Positions 42,988 through 51,908 of a stretch of DNA of 64,000 nucleotides are shown piece after piece. This stretch comes from an uncultured Polaribacter sp. Lineage in GTDB: Bacteria; Bacteroidota; Bacteroidia; Flavobacteriales; Flavobacteriaceae. Where the stretch lies: positions 1 to 64,000 of the forward strand of contig NZ_CANMVP010000015.1 in assembly GCF_947501385.1 (NCBI RefSeq). The letters run 5' to 3'. The notes under the pieces are model-generated. The model did no database searches, was not told where the DNA came from, and saw only the letters and a program-made list of their open reading frames with translations. Within the stretch, counting starts at the first letter, position 1. Every line of letters starts with the position of its first letter. The translations under genes and the position numbers were made by a program.

Positions 42988-43967
42988 AATCCTCCGTAAA
43001 TTGAATTGATGTTAGGACATGCAGCTGCTCTAGGCTCTCTCGTCCATAAATTAATTCCTAAAGATATTTGATGAAAGCCAGCATCTGCAAAAAGAACATC
43101 ATTTAACTGTCTTGTATATGCATAAGAAAACATAAAATTCTTATAATTCAAACCGATTATAGGAGAAATATAAGAAGCGTTATCTATGCTATTGGCATCA
43201 AAATTTCTTCTATAAGACAAGGCTCCCCAAAGTTGGGTTTGAGACAACATTTTATACACTTTTAAGTTAAAATCTGCGACTCTTTCACCCAAACCTTCCT
43301 TCATTTGAATCATAATAGAAGGTTCTAATTGCACAACATTCTCTTTGCCAAAATAGTAGCCAGCAGATAACACATAATTTCTTAAATCTAATGGTTCTTG
43401 AATGTTTAAATTATTTTTTGCGGTTAAGAATAAATTTTTTACAGTAAAATAAGAAGACAATCCTCCTCTATGATAGGCCACACTAAAATCTGCATTGTAA
43501 TAACTGGTACTTTCTATAATAGCTGCTACTGCAGGATCTCCCGTAAACGTTCTTTGATCTGATTGATTTTGTACAAACGAGAATGCCAAACCAAAAGATA
43601 ATTGTTCGAACATTCGACCGTCACTCATTGGTAAATGATATGCATAAGTACCTTGCAAACCTTGTTGAGAGTGAAATCCGTTTTTATCATTAAACAACAC
43701 CAAGCCATAACCTGCATTTGATTCTTCACCAAACTTTGTATGAAAGCTCATTGTTTGTAAAGAAGGCGCATTGGGTACATCAAACCATTGTTGTCTTGCT
43801 GTAAATCTTACTTTACTAGAATTTCCAATTCCTGCTGCAGAAGGATGCACTAAAAATACGTTGTCAGACAGATAATCTGTATAAATTGGTAAAGTCTCTT
43901 GCGCCTGATTTTTTATTGAAAAAAAAGCAATGCATAAAAGACTAATTCTAATGTAAGTTAACTTCAT
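42984..43967 (-). CDS. PorP/SprF family type IX secretion system membrane protein
   Basis: A 327-residue outer-membrane protein with a signal peptide (about 1-22, ending NQAQ). The first mature block PIYTDYLSDNVFLVHPSAAG matches the PorP/SprF N-terminus. Repeated strand patterns follow, ending CPNINSIYGGF. Characterised SprF helps export of the adhesin SprB by the type IX system; different PorP/SprF paralogues serve different cargos. SprF-like genes usually follow their cargo gene; here no such cargo is adjacent. Confidence 0.88.
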   Translation of the reverse strand: MKLTYIRISLLCIAFFSIKNQAQETLPIYTDYLSDNVFLVHPSAAGIGNSSKVRFTARQQWFDVPNAPSLQTMSFHTKFGEESNAGYGLVLFNDKNGFHSQQGLQGTYAYHLPMSDGRMFEQLSFGLAFSFVQNQSDQRTFTGDPAVAAIIESTSYYNADFSVAYHRGGLSSYFTVKNLFLTAKNNLNIQEPLDLRNYVLSAGYYFGKENVVQLEPSIMIQMKEGLGERVADFNLKVYKMLSQTQLWGALSYRRNFDANSIDNASYISPIIGLNYKNFMFSYAYTRQLNDVLFADAGFHQISLGINLWTREPRAAACPNINSIYGGF

Positions 43968-44097
43968 TAAAGTTCTCGTATTTTTAAAGAAATCAAATAT
44001 ATTATTTTTATTGTTATGAATTCTTTTTCAAAGAAAGATTTAACATAGTATCCAACAAAAAACCAGCATTTTTATTGTTTTACAAATAAACTAAGAT

Positions 44098-44796
44098 TTA
44101 ATGGCAAGCATTGTTAGCAGAAACTACTTCTAAAACCGGAGTTGGAGAAATGTAAGGAATGCCCAACCCCAAACCTCTTAAAATAAAAAGAAACCCTATA
44201 AAAACAACAATTACAGGAATGGTTTTTTGTATTTTTTTTCTAAAAGCACCCTTTGTAAAGTTGCCTACATACACTACCGAGGTCATTAACGGAATGGTAC
44301 CCAAACCAAATAAAAACATATACAAACTTCCAAAAAAAGCATTGGTTGTAGCCAATGCACCAAAAAGCGCCATATACACCAAACCACAAGGCAAAAATCC
44401 GTTTAAAAAACCAATGGTAAAAAAAGTATCGTTTCTTTTGTTTTTGAGTTCTTGTCCTAAAGCATTTTTCACTTTAAAAATAAGTCTACTTATTTTTTTT
44501 GAAAAGTTTATTTTTTTAAAAACCTTCGGAAATAAAATAAATAAGATCATGAAGACTCCAACAGCAATCGAAATTTGTTGCTGAAAGCCAAAAAAATAAA
44601 ATCCTTTCCCTAAAAAACCAAATAGCAAGCCGATGAGACTATAGGTAAACAATCTACCAAAATGATAACTTAAAATTTGAAAAAAGCCTTTTGTTTTATT
44701 TTTTCTATCAATTGGCAACATAAATGCTATGGGTCCGCACATTCCCACGCAGTGAAAACTCCCCAACAAACCAAATACAATTGCAGATAAAAACAT
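44098..44796 (-). CDS. Sulfite exporter TauE/SafE-like membrane protein of the cbb3 cluster
   Basis: A 232-residue inner-membrane protein with about six helices. The conserved N-terminal segment GSFHCVGMCGPIAFMLP has the paired cysteines and histidine of the DsbD/UreH-like branch of TauE/SafE proteins. NGFLPCGLVYMALFGALAT has another cysteine. In flavobacteria this gene regularly closes the cco locus; a role in copper or thiol handling for oxidase assembly is inferred. It overlaps the ccoH stop by one base (TAATG). Nothing follows but 130 bases before PorP. Confidence 0.83.
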   Translation of the reverse strand: MFLSAIVFGLLGSFHCVGMCGPIAFMLPIDRKNKTKGFFQILSYHFGRLFTYSLIGLLFGFLGKGFYFFGFQQQISIAVGVFMILFILFPKVFKKINFSKKISRLIFKVKNALGQELKNKRNDTFFTIGFLNGFLPCGLVYMALFGALATTNAFFGSLYMFLFGLGTIPLMTSVVYVGNFTKGAFRKKIQKTIPVIVVFIGFLFILRGLGLGIPYISPTPVLEVVSANNACH

Positions 44797-45242
44797 TAAT
44801 ATTGAATTTCTTTTTTGACTAGGTATTCTTTATTTTCGTAACTAAAAGCCACATGAATGTTCCAACGACCACCTAACAAACGTTTCTCAGGCACGAGCAA
44901 ATATGTTGTAGAGATTGAAATAGGTATTTCAAAATCTAACTGCTTATTAGATGGTCTATATAGGAACACTTTTCCTTGAATATTTTCTGGTGTAAATTCT
45001 TTTGGGAATTCAACTTCCAAACCTTTTTCTGTTCTTTGAATGGTTACTTTTTCTGTTAATCTGATGGCATTTTTTTCTGCATTTATTTCATCTTGAAAAT
45101 CTAATTCTTTTTGATAATAATTTTCTGTGACCAAATCATATTTAAACGCTTTGTCTGTACTCATCGTAATTACAAAATACATGATAAACCCCATAAATGC
45201 CACAATAGCAATAACAATTCCTGTTCCCCAATTGATTTTCAT
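44796..45242 (-). CDS. ccoH: FixH/CcoH-family oxidase assembly protein
   Basis: A 148-residue protein with one N-terminal transmembrane helix (about 6-27) and a periplasmic domain with NYYQKELDFQDEI, the FixH signature. It takes part in maturation of cbb3 oxidase, probably together with the copper ATPase CcoI. It ends with TAATG shared with the TauE-like gene start and lies 12 bases behind ccoG. The product length is normal. Confidence 0.9.
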   Translation of the reverse strand: MKINWGTGIVIAIVAFMGFIMYFVITMSTDKAFKYDLVTENYYQKELDFQDEINAEKNAIRLTEKVTIQRTEKGLEVEFPKEFTPENIQGKVFLYRPSNKQLDFEIPISISTTYLLVPEKRLLGGRWNIHVAFSYENKEYLVKKEIQY

Positions 45243-45254
45243 GTTTTCTGTTTT

Positions 45255-46676
45255 TTATTTATAACTTCTTGGTGCTAAAAAATTGGTTCTTGTTGTTTCA
45301 ATTAATTTGTCTTCACTATACACTCCTATTTCTAACTTGTCTTTGTCTCCTTTTAAAGCAGCTGCATTTATTTCTATAAATAAAGTACCTTCTGCTGAAC
45401 CCTGTTTTGGAACTTTAAAATTTTGATGAGAAACCAACTTAATAGTTCCTTTGTGAGAAAGTATTTTATAGCTTACATCTTTAATATCTTCCGTAGTTTT
45501 ATTAATCACTTTATACGTGTAGACATTGCTTATGATGTTATTTTCTTTGTGTTGATACAATTGTCCTGGCAACCTTAAAAGGGTAGCTTCCACATCATTC
45601 CTTAAAAACAACATTCCTGCTAAAATTCCTGTTAAGATAAATAGCACAGCAGAATACCCTTTCATTCTTGCTGAAAATTCAAAAGGCTTTTTCTCCGTGA
45701 TGTTATCTTCACTTGCATATCTAATCAATCCTTTTGGCAGGTTAATGCTTTCCATGATATGATCACATTCATCAATGCAAGCCGTACAATTTACACACTC
45801 TAACTGTGTACCATTTCTAATATCGATCCCTGTGGGGCAAACAACCACACATTGTTTGCAATCAATACAATCTCCTTTTCCAACAGCAGCTCTATCTTCA
45901 TTTTTTTTGAATTTAGATCTTCCTTTCTCTCTTTCTCCACGCTTATAATCATACGCAACATTAATGGTTTTGTTATCTAATAAAACCCCTTGCAATCTAC
46001 CATAAGGACAAGCAATAATGCAAACTTGCTCTCTAAACCACGCAAAGACAAAATAGAAAACGCCTGTAAAAATCGTGAGAGAAATCAACGTACTAATATT
46101 ATCTAAAGGATTTCCTTTAATGTAATTTATAACGGTATCTCCGCCTATTAAATAAGCTAAAAACACATTTGCAATGATGAAAGAAATCACAAAAAAGATA
46201 CACCATTTTAAAAGTCTTTTTTTTATTTTATCTGCATTCCAAGGTTGTTTGTCTAAACGAATCTGTTTGCCTCTATCACCATCAATTACATATTCTATTT
46301 TTCTGAAAACCATTTCTAGAAATATGGTTTGTGGACAAATCCACCCACAAAAAATGCGCCCAAAAACTACGGTAAAAAGAATCACAAATACCACCCCAAG
46401 AATCATTGAAATTACCAATAAATGAAAATCTTGTGGCCAAAAAGGAAAACTAAAAATATTAAATTTACGTTCTAAAACATTGAATAGCAAAAACTGGTTT
46501 CCATTAATTTTGATAAATGGTGCCGACAGCAAAAATGCTAACAAAAAATAACTAACATAGGTTCTGTATTTATAAAATTTCCCACTCGGTTTTTTAGGAA
46601 AAATCCAAGAACGTTTTCCTTCAGAATTCACTGTAGCAATACTATCTCTAAATACTTCGTCCTTGGATATTTCCAT
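45255..46676 (-). CDS. ccoG: cbb3 oxidase accessory iron-sulfur protein CcoG
   Basis: A 473-residue membrane protein that helps cbb3 oxidase assembly, with a role in copper reduction shown for homologues. Transmembrane segments (about 35-55, 90-110, 160-180, 195-215, 340-355) surround two [4Fe-4S] motifs: CIDCKQCVVVCP (about 271-282) and CVNCTACIDECDH (about 299-311). ICGWICPQT and CIIACPYGR mark the polytopic part. A C-terminal Ig-like FixG domain (about 370-473) faces the periplasm. It lies between ccoP and ccoH. Confidence 0.93.
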   Translation of the reverse strand: MEISKDEVFRDSIATVNSEGKRSWIFPKKPSGKFYKYRTYVSYFLLAFLLSAPFIKINGNQFLLFNVLERKFNIFSFPFWPQDFHLLVISMILGVVFVILFTVVFGRIFCGWICPQTIFLEMVFRKIEYVIDGDRGKQIRLDKQPWNADKIKKRLLKWCIFFVISFIIANVFLAYLIGGDTVINYIKGNPLDNISTLISLTIFTGVFYFVFAWFREQVCIIACPYGRLQGVLLDNKTINVAYDYKRGEREKGRSKFKKNEDRAAVGKGDCIDCKQCVVVCPTGIDIRNGTQLECVNCTACIDECDHIMESINLPKGLIRYASEDNITEKKPFEFSARMKGYSAVLFILTGILAGMLFLRNDVEATLLRLPGQLYQHKENNIISNVYTYKVINKTTEDIKDVSYKILSHKGTIKLVSHQNFKVPKQGSAEGTLFIEINAAALKGDKDKLEIGVYSEDKLIETTRTNFLAPRSYK

Positions 46677-46712
46677 TTCAATTAATTATAACTACTACAT
46701 TTTCTTTTTCAA

Positions 46713-47570
46713 TTATTCTTCTTCCCACTTTTCTCCTTGTGCAGCTTTCGCCTTTTCTGGTGTTGTTCCTTGTAAAGAAATCACATAACTAGACACTTTT
46801 GCAATATCTGCTGCTTTTAACGTTTTATTCCAGGCAATCATCCCTTTACCATCTCTACCACCATTATAAATGGTATTAAAAACATTTTTAAGTCCACCAC
46901 CTAGAATCCAATATTCGTCAGTTAAATTAGGACCTATAGAACCTCCACCATCTTTTAAGTGACAAGAAGCACAGTTTAAATTAAAAACAGCTCTACCTCT
47001 ATTTAGGTCTTTCTCATCAGTTAATAAAACCACATTTTCTGCTGTAATTAAATCTGTCGCCGTAGACTTATATTCTTTTAACGCAGCTCTCGCCTCCGCA
47101 ACTGCTTTGTCATATTCCATAATTTGCGTGTCTCCATCTAGTACATGAAATCTCACCAAATACACTACGGCAAAAAGTATGGTTGCATAGAACATATATA
47201 TCCACCAAGGTGGCAATGCATTGTCTAATTCTTTAATTCCATCATAATCATGATCTAAAACAATTTCCTCTTCATTTTCAATAGACTTTGCTCTCGTCCA
47301 CTTTACGAGTAATTTTTTGATCCAAAGGTTTGGATCTTCAGGCAAAATCCCGTCTTTTTCATTTTGTAATTCCGTGGCTCTTTTTAGGGCTAAACTATGC
47401 ACCACTTCCTTTAAAACCACCACCAAAACAAAACCGATTAAAGCCAACCAAACTAATGGATTTTCATAAATATTGAATGGGTTTTCGTACACCATAAACG
47501 CTTTTGCAAGTGCTATAAACGTAACAAGTACAAAAATTACATATACTGTAGATTGAAAAGATCTTTTCAT
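46713..47570 (-). CDS. ccoP: cbb3-type oxidase subunit III (CcoP), mono-haem
   Basis: A 285-residue membrane-anchored cytochrome c subunit. Helices lie at about 9-26, 38-55 and 126-146. One haem-binding motif, CASCH (C200-H204), is found in the periplasmic part; canonical CcoP carries two haems, so this is a shorter form. The family block GGRDGKGMIAWNKTL has the methionine ligand. It lies 11 bases after the tiny ccoQ and 36 bases before ccoG. Confidence 0.93.
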   Translation of the reverse strand: MKRSFQSTVYVIFVLVTFIALAKAFMVYENPFNIYENPLVWLALIGFVLVVVLKEVVHSLALKRATELQNEKDGILPEDPNLWIKKLLVKWTRAKSIENEEEIVLDHDYDGIKELDNALPPWWIYMFYATILFAVVYLVRFHVLDGDTQIMEYDKAVAEARAALKEYKSTATDLITAENVVLLTDEKDLNRGRAVFNLNCASCHLKDGGGSIGPNLTDEYWILGGGLKNVFNTIYNGGRDGKGMIAWNKTLKAADIAKVSSYVISLQGTTPEKAKAAQGEKWEEE

Positions 47571-47581
47571 TTTTAATATTT

Positions 47582-47749
47582 TTAATGGTCTAATGGTAGG
47601 TTACTCACGGTCTCTATATATTCTTTTTTTGCGGTAAATACCCACCAAAATAAAATGACAAAAAAAGTGAAAAATATCAATAATGATATCAATGGATAAA
47701 TTTCTATGCCTGCAATACTTTCCATATGATTTTTTACGAATTTTAACAT
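47582..47749 (-). CDS. ccoQ: Small cbb3 oxidase subunit CcoQ/FixQ
   Basis: A 55-residue protein read from the gap between ccoNO and ccoP. It starts with ATG at 47749, 5 bases past the ccoNO stop, and ends with TAA at 47582. The sequence has one transmembrane helix (about 20-38, rich in F, I and W: FFTFFVILFWWVF) and a short hydrophilic tail. Position, size and single helix match CcoQ, which stabilises the oxidase. It is below common length cut-offs and easily missed. Sequence identity to known CcoQ was not tested. Confidence 0.8.
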   Translation of the reverse strand: MLKFVKNHMESIAGIEIYPLISLLIFFTFFVILFWWVFTAKKEYIETVSNLPLDH

Positions 47750-47754
47750 GCTTC

Positions 47755-49950
47755 CTAGTTTTTAGTGGCTTTTTGATCGTCTTTTACTTTAATATCTGTT
47801 CCTAAACGTTGAATGTATGCAATGACTGCTGTAATTTCTCTGTTTTTCATTTCAACAAAAGCTTTCCCGTTTTCTTCTGAATACTTTTTATCTGCATCGT
47901 AATTTTTAGCAAAATCTGGATCTGCATATAAGTTTTCTTCTATTGTAGTTCCTTGTGCCAACATGTGTTCTTGCGCATTTGCTATTTCTTCTTCTGTGTA
48001 CGGAACTCCCAAACGAACCATCACCTTCATCTTTTCTTCTGTAGCAGATTTATCAAGCTCATTTGCTATCAGCCATTTGTAAGAAGGCATAATAGATCCT
48101 GGAGAGGTACTTTGAGGATCATACATGTGATTCAAATGCCAACTATCATTATATTTTTGACCAATTCTGTGCAAGTCGGGTCCAGTACGTTTACTTCCCC
48201 ATAAAAATGGATGATCGTATACAAATTCTCCTGCTTTAGAGTATTCTCCATAACGTTCTACTTCACTTCTAAAAGGTCTTATCATTTGTGAGTGACAGCC
48301 CACACAACCTTCTCTAATGTAAATATCTCGTCCTTCTAACTCTAAAGGAGTATAAGGCTTTACACTACTAATTGTTGGAATATTAGACTTGACCAATAAT
48401 GTGGGTACAATTTGAACAATACCTCCAATTAAAATGGCAATGGTTGCATAAATTGTTAATTTAATTGGTTTTCTCTCTAACCAAGTATGCCAACCTTCTC
48501 CTTTAGTTCTATATTTTGGTACTTTCTTTAAAGCAGGTGCTTCTGCTAAATCATCTGTAACATTGCTTCCTGCTCTTACGGTTCTAATTACATTGTACAA
48601 CATTATAAATGCACCCAAAATATACATACTTCCTCCAATGGCACGCATCCAATACATAGGGATGATTTCGTTTACCGTTTCTAAGAAATTTCCATAGGTT
48701 AAAGAACCATCAGGATTGAATTGTTTCCACATAGAAGCTTGTACAAAACCTGCAACATACATTGGTAAAGCATATAAAATAATTCCTAAAGTACCTACCC
48801 AAAAATGGACGTTCGCCAATGCAACTGAATACAGTTTTGTTTTAAATAATCGTGGAATCATCCAATACAACATCCCAAATGCAAGGAAACCATTCCAAGC
48901 TAATGCGCCTACATGCACGTGTGCAATAATCCAATCACTAAAATGAGCAATTGCATTTACATTTTTAAGAGACAATAATGGCCCTTCAAAAGTTGCCATT
49001 CCATACCCCGTAATTGCAACCACCATAAATTTTAAAACGGGGTCTGTTCTTACTTTATCCCAAGCACCTCTTAAGGTTAACAGTCCATTTATCATTCCTC
49101 CCCAAGAAGGTGCTAAAAGCATTACAGAAAAAGCGACTCCTAAATTTTGCGCCCAATCTGGTAAAGAGGTGTATAACAGGTGGTGCGGTCCTGCCCAGAT
49201 ATAAATAAAAATTAAAGACCAAAAGTGTACAATAGACAGTCTGTAAGAATATATAGGTCTATTCGCTGCTTTTGGAACAAAATAATACATCAATCCTAAA
49301 AATGGTGTTGTTAAGAAAAATGCTACTGCATTATGACCATACCACCATTGTACAAGTGCATCTTGCACTCCTGCATACACAGAATACGATTTTAAAAAAC
49401 TAACTGGTAATGCAAGACTATTAAATATGTGCAATACTGCAACGGTTACAAAAGTTCCTAGATAAAACCAAATTGCCACGTATAGATGACGTTGCCTTCT
49501 TTGCAAAATCGTCCAAATCATGTTGACACCAAAAGCAACCCAAACCAAAGCAATGGCAATATCTATTGGCCATTCTAATTCTGCGTATTCTTTTGATGAT
49601 GTATACCCTAATGGAAGTGTAATTGCGGCGGCAACAATAATTAATTGCCAGCCCCAAAAGTTAAAATTACTTAAAAAGTTACTTGCCATTCTTGCTTTTA
49701 ACAATCTTTGAAGCGAGTAGTAGACTCCTGCATAGATTGCATTTCCTACAAAAGCAAAAATTACGGCATTGGTATGTAAAGGTCTTAAACGACCGAAACT
49801 TAACCATGAAATTCCGTCTGTTACATTGGGGAATAAAAACATAAATGCTAACAACAAGCCTACTGAGAATCCTACGATTCCCCACAATAAGGTTGCGTAG
49901 ATGAATTTTTTTACGATTTTATTATCGTAATAAAATTGTTGCATTTCCAT
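47755..49950 (-). CDS. ccoNO: cbb3-type cytochrome c oxidase, fused subunits I and II (CcoNO)
   Basis: A 731-residue terminal oxidase subunit. The first ~470 residues are the CcoN 12-helix core, with haem/copper histidines in HTNAVIFAF, WYGHNAVAFFLTTPF, GPHHLLY and DWIIAHVHVGALAWN. A linker and transmembrane helix (about 497-517) lead to a CcoO-type cytochrome c domain with CVGCH (C549-H553). The fused layout is usual in Bacteroidota. It reduces oxygen at high affinity and pumps protons. It lies between ccoS (10 bases) and ccoQ (5 bases). Confidence 0.95.
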   Translation of the reverse strand: MEMQQFYYDNKIVKKFIYATLLWGIVGFSVGLLLAFMFLFPNVTDGISWLSFGRLRPLHTNAVIFAFVGNAIYAGVYYSLQRLLKARMASNFLSNFNFWGWQLIIVAAAITLPLGYTSSKEYAELEWPIDIAIALVWVAFGVNMIWTILQRRQRHLYVAIWFYLGTFVTVAVLHIFNSLALPVSFLKSYSVYAGVQDALVQWWYGHNAVAFFLTTPFLGLMYYFVPKAANRPIYSYRLSIVHFWSLIFIYIWAGPHHLLYTSLPDWAQNLGVAFSVMLLAPSWGGMINGLLTLRGAWDKVRTDPVLKFMVVAITGYGMATFEGPLLSLKNVNAIAHFSDWIIAHVHVGALAWNGFLAFGMLYWMIPRLFKTKLYSVALANVHFWVGTLGIILYALPMYVAGFVQASMWKQFNPDGSLTYGNFLETVNEIIPMYWMRAIGGSMYILGAFIMLYNVIRTVRAGSNVTDDLAEAPALKKVPKYRTKGEGWHTWLERKPIKLTIYATIAILIGGIVQIVPTLLVKSNIPTISSVKPYTPLELEGRDIYIREGCVGCHSQMIRPFRSEVERYGEYSKAGEFVYDHPFLWGSKRTGPDLHRIGQKYNDSWHLNHMYDPQSTSPGSIMPSYKWLIANELDKSATEEKMKVMVRLGVPYTEEEIANAQEHMLAQGTTIEENLYADPDFAKNYDADKKYSEENGKAFVEMKNREITAVIAYIQRLGTDIKVKDDQKATKN

Positions 49951-49960
49951 AATATAAAAT

Positions 49961-50137
49961 TTAGTCTTTGGTTAATTTTTCTTGTTTTTCTTTTACCAGT
50001 TCATCATCAAACAGCATACGAATAGAAGGTGTATATGCATCATCATATTGTCCTTTTTTTACTGAATACATAAATGCGATAAAGAATACAATTGCCACTA
50101 AAATACTTAGTGCTAGTAGTAGGTATATTACGCTCAT
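49961..50137 (-). CDS. ccoS: cbb3 oxidase maturation protein CcoS
   Basis: A 58-residue single-helix membrane protein (MSVIYLLLALSILVAIVFFI at 1-20), then the motif MYSVKKGQYDDAYTPSIRML and an acidic end. CcoS is needed to insert haem and copper into CcoN. An in-frame start at 50164 would put the reading frame across the promoter; the ATG at 50137 fits the family N-terminus. It is the first gene of the cco operon. Upstream lie a -7 element (50162-50169) and the Fnr-like palindrome (50188-50209). Confidence 0.92.
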   Translation of the reverse strand: MSVIYLLLALSILVAIVFFIAFMYSVKKGQYDDAYTPSIRMLFDDELVKEKQEKLTKD

Positions 50138-50161
50138 ATCTTGCCTGATAATTTGATACAT

Positions 50162-50169
50162 CAAAAATA
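50162..50169 (-). promoter_or_regulatory. -7 element for the ccoS operon
   Basis: TATTTTTG on the minus strand is a perfect TAnnTTTG match; transcription would begin near 50156, about 19 bases before the ccoS ATG. Confidence 0.6.
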
Positions 50170-50187
50170 AGTTGGGTCCAATTCTTA

Positions 50188-50209
50188 AAATATGACAAAT
50201 GTCATATTT
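50188..50209. promoter_or_regulatory. Crp/Fnr-type palindrome upstream of ccoS
   Basis: A perfect inverted repeat with 10-base arms (AAATATGACA / TGTCATATTT) around AA. Its core TGAC-N4-GTCA fits the Crp/Fnr pattern TGAY-N4-RTCA. The centre is 29.5 bases upstream of the first base of the -7 element, about -42 relative to the predicted start, which is the class II activator position. Confidence 0.7.
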
Positions 50210-50308
50210 CTTGAAAAAATGTTAAGGAAATGAAAAAATGAAGATTTGAAGGTTTGAGAAAAATTAAAGTAAAATTCGCTTTTAATTTTGATATAGTTTT
50301 CCATTCTG

Positions 50309-50491
50309 TTTGTCATTCTGAAAGAATCTCACGTACACTTTCTCACTCTTGTGTGGGATGCTTCCAGCATGACAAACTTTACGGTTTGCTTTACACAAAA
50401 TTTTCCACCCAATTTGTCTTTTTCAAAGAATCTTACCTACAACTTCTCACTCTTATGTAAGATGCTTAGAGCATGACAAATATTACGGTTT
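50309..50491. repeat. Two tandem diverged palindromic repeats
   Basis: The 406-base gap between ccoS and hemN holds two copies of a ~75-base unit, starting at 50309 and 50413 (104-base period). Each runs from TTTGTC, through AAAGAATCT and TTCTCACTCTT, to GCATGACAAA, and ends in ACGGTTT. TTTGTCAT and ATGACAAA at the ends of copy 1 are inverted. The units resemble the TGTCATTCTG...GCATGACA repeats found between genes in Bacteroidota. No gene is seen in the gap. Confidence 0.65.
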
Positions 50492-50543
50492 ACTGCATGA
50501 AAAATAAGTGCAATTTGTAAAATTAGTGTCTTTTCTACCCAAA

Positions 50544-51905
50544 TTAAATTGTCATAGAAAACAACTGTGTTTTAGGCTTATTTTTCAATAAATGAAGATC
50601 AAAAGCCATGCAAATATTTCGTACAAATGGTCTTGCCTTTTCAGGAATTGAAAGTTTATTCTCATCAATTTGAACCAAACCATCTTTTTCCATTTCTTTT
50701 AGCAGTTTTAAGTGCTGCTGAATATTATGAATTTTCAGAGCCTCTTTATCCCACGAAGTGGAAAAATGACACATCATATTTAAAATATGCTTTCTTATAA
50801 TGCCGTCTTCAGTAGATAATAAATGTCCTCTAAAAATGGGGATTTCTCCCTTATTTACCAACTGCTGATATTCTTTTACCGTTTTTACATTTTGTGCAAA
50901 CGCATACCAAGAATCGGAAATTGCAGACATTCCTAAACCCACCATTAATTGGGTTTTATTGGCGGTATATCCCATAAAATTCCGATGCAATGTTTTGTTG
51001 ATGGTTGCCTTATATAAGCTATCGGTTTTTAAAGCAAAATGATCCATTCCTATTTCTTCATAACCCAATGCCGAAAATAGTTTTTTGCCTATTTCATAAA
51101 GTGCTCTTTTCTCTTCGTCTTTTGGTAAATCAGACTCATTAAAACCTCTTTGTCCCACTCCTTTTACCCAAGGAACATGTGCATAACTGTAAAATGAAAT
51201 TCTATCTGGCTGTAATTCTTTGGTTTTATTGATGGTATGAATTACATTTTCTTTGGTTTGAAATGGCAAGCCGAAAATTAAATCGTGACTTACAGAAGTA
51301 TATCCAATTTCTCTTGACCATTTGGTTACTTTCTTAACCGCTTCAAAAGGCTGTATTCTATGAATGGCTTGCTGTACTTTCTCATTGTAATCTTGCACAC
51401 CAAAACTAACTCTTGTAAAACCACAATCGAATAAGGTTTGTAATTGTGCTTTGGTGGTGTTGTTTGGATGCCCCTCAAAACTAAAGGCTGATTCAGGATG
51501 TTTTTTAGCGATTGAAAAAATACCATCTATTAAATATTGTAGGTTTTCTTTTGAGAAAAAAGTAGGTGTTCCGCCGCCTAAATGCAATTCTTTAATTATC
51601 GGAGTTTCGTCAAACAAATTCGCATATAATCTCCACTCCTTTAATACGGTTTCTATATACTCCTCTTCTACTCCGTGCCTTTTTGTAATGTGTTTATGAC
51701 ATGCACAAAATGTACACAGGCTCTCGCAAAATGGCAAGTGGATATAAATACTAATTCCTTCTGATGCATTGCTTTCTAAAAACGATTTCTGAAGCGAAGC
51801 AATCCAATCTTGTTTGTCAATTCCGTTTTTGTTCCAATAAGGTACCGTTGGGTAACTTGTATACCTAGGCCCTGGAATGTTGTATTTCTGAATGAGTGAT
51901 TCCAT
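50544..51905 (-). CDS. hemN: Oxygen-independent coproporphyrinogen III oxidase
   Basis: A 453-residue radical SAM enzyme that makes protoporphyrinogen IX precursor without oxygen. The cluster motif is C60-x3-C64-x2-C67 (PFCESLCTFCACH), with the family GPRYTSYPT at 12-20 and GGGTPTF at about 110-116. Other blocks are RVSFGVQD and FHTN-like C-terminal segments. Bacteroidota usually use this HemN for haem synthesis under low oxygen. It starts 3 bases after the cupin stop and lies between ccoI and ccoS, fitting haem supply for cbb3 oxidase. Confidence 0.93.
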   Translation of the reverse strand: MESLIQKYNIPGPRYTSYPTVPYWNKNGIDKQDWIASLQKSFLESNASEGISIYIHLPFCESLCTFCACHKHITKRHGVEEEYIETVLKEWRLYANLFDETPIIKELHLGGGTPTFFSKENLQYLIDGIFSIAKKHPESAFSFEGHPNNTTKAQLQTLFDCGFTRVSFGVQDYNEKVQQAIHRIQPFEAVKKVTKWSREIGYTSVSHDLIFGLPFQTKENVIHTINKTKELQPDRISFYSYAHVPWVKGVGQRGFNESDLPKDEEKRALYEIGKKLFSALGYEEIGMDHFALKTDSLYKATINKTLHRNFMGYTANKTQLMVGLGMSAISDSWYAFAQNVKTVKEYQQLVNKGEIPIFRGHLLSTEDGIIRKHILNMMCHFSTSWDKEALKIHNIQQHLKLLKEMEKDGLVQIDENKLSIPEKARPFVRNICMAFDLHLLKNKPKTQLFSMTI

Positions 51906-51908
51906 ATT

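Noticed and set aside
49961..50164. Longer start for ccoS at 50164
   Set aside because: The extra nine residues would be translated from DNA almost at the predicted transcription start and do not match the family N-terminus.
50309..50491. CRISPR-like pair of repeats
   Set aside because: Only two diverged units of ~75 bases with palindromic ends, no short identical repeats or spacers, and no cas genes.
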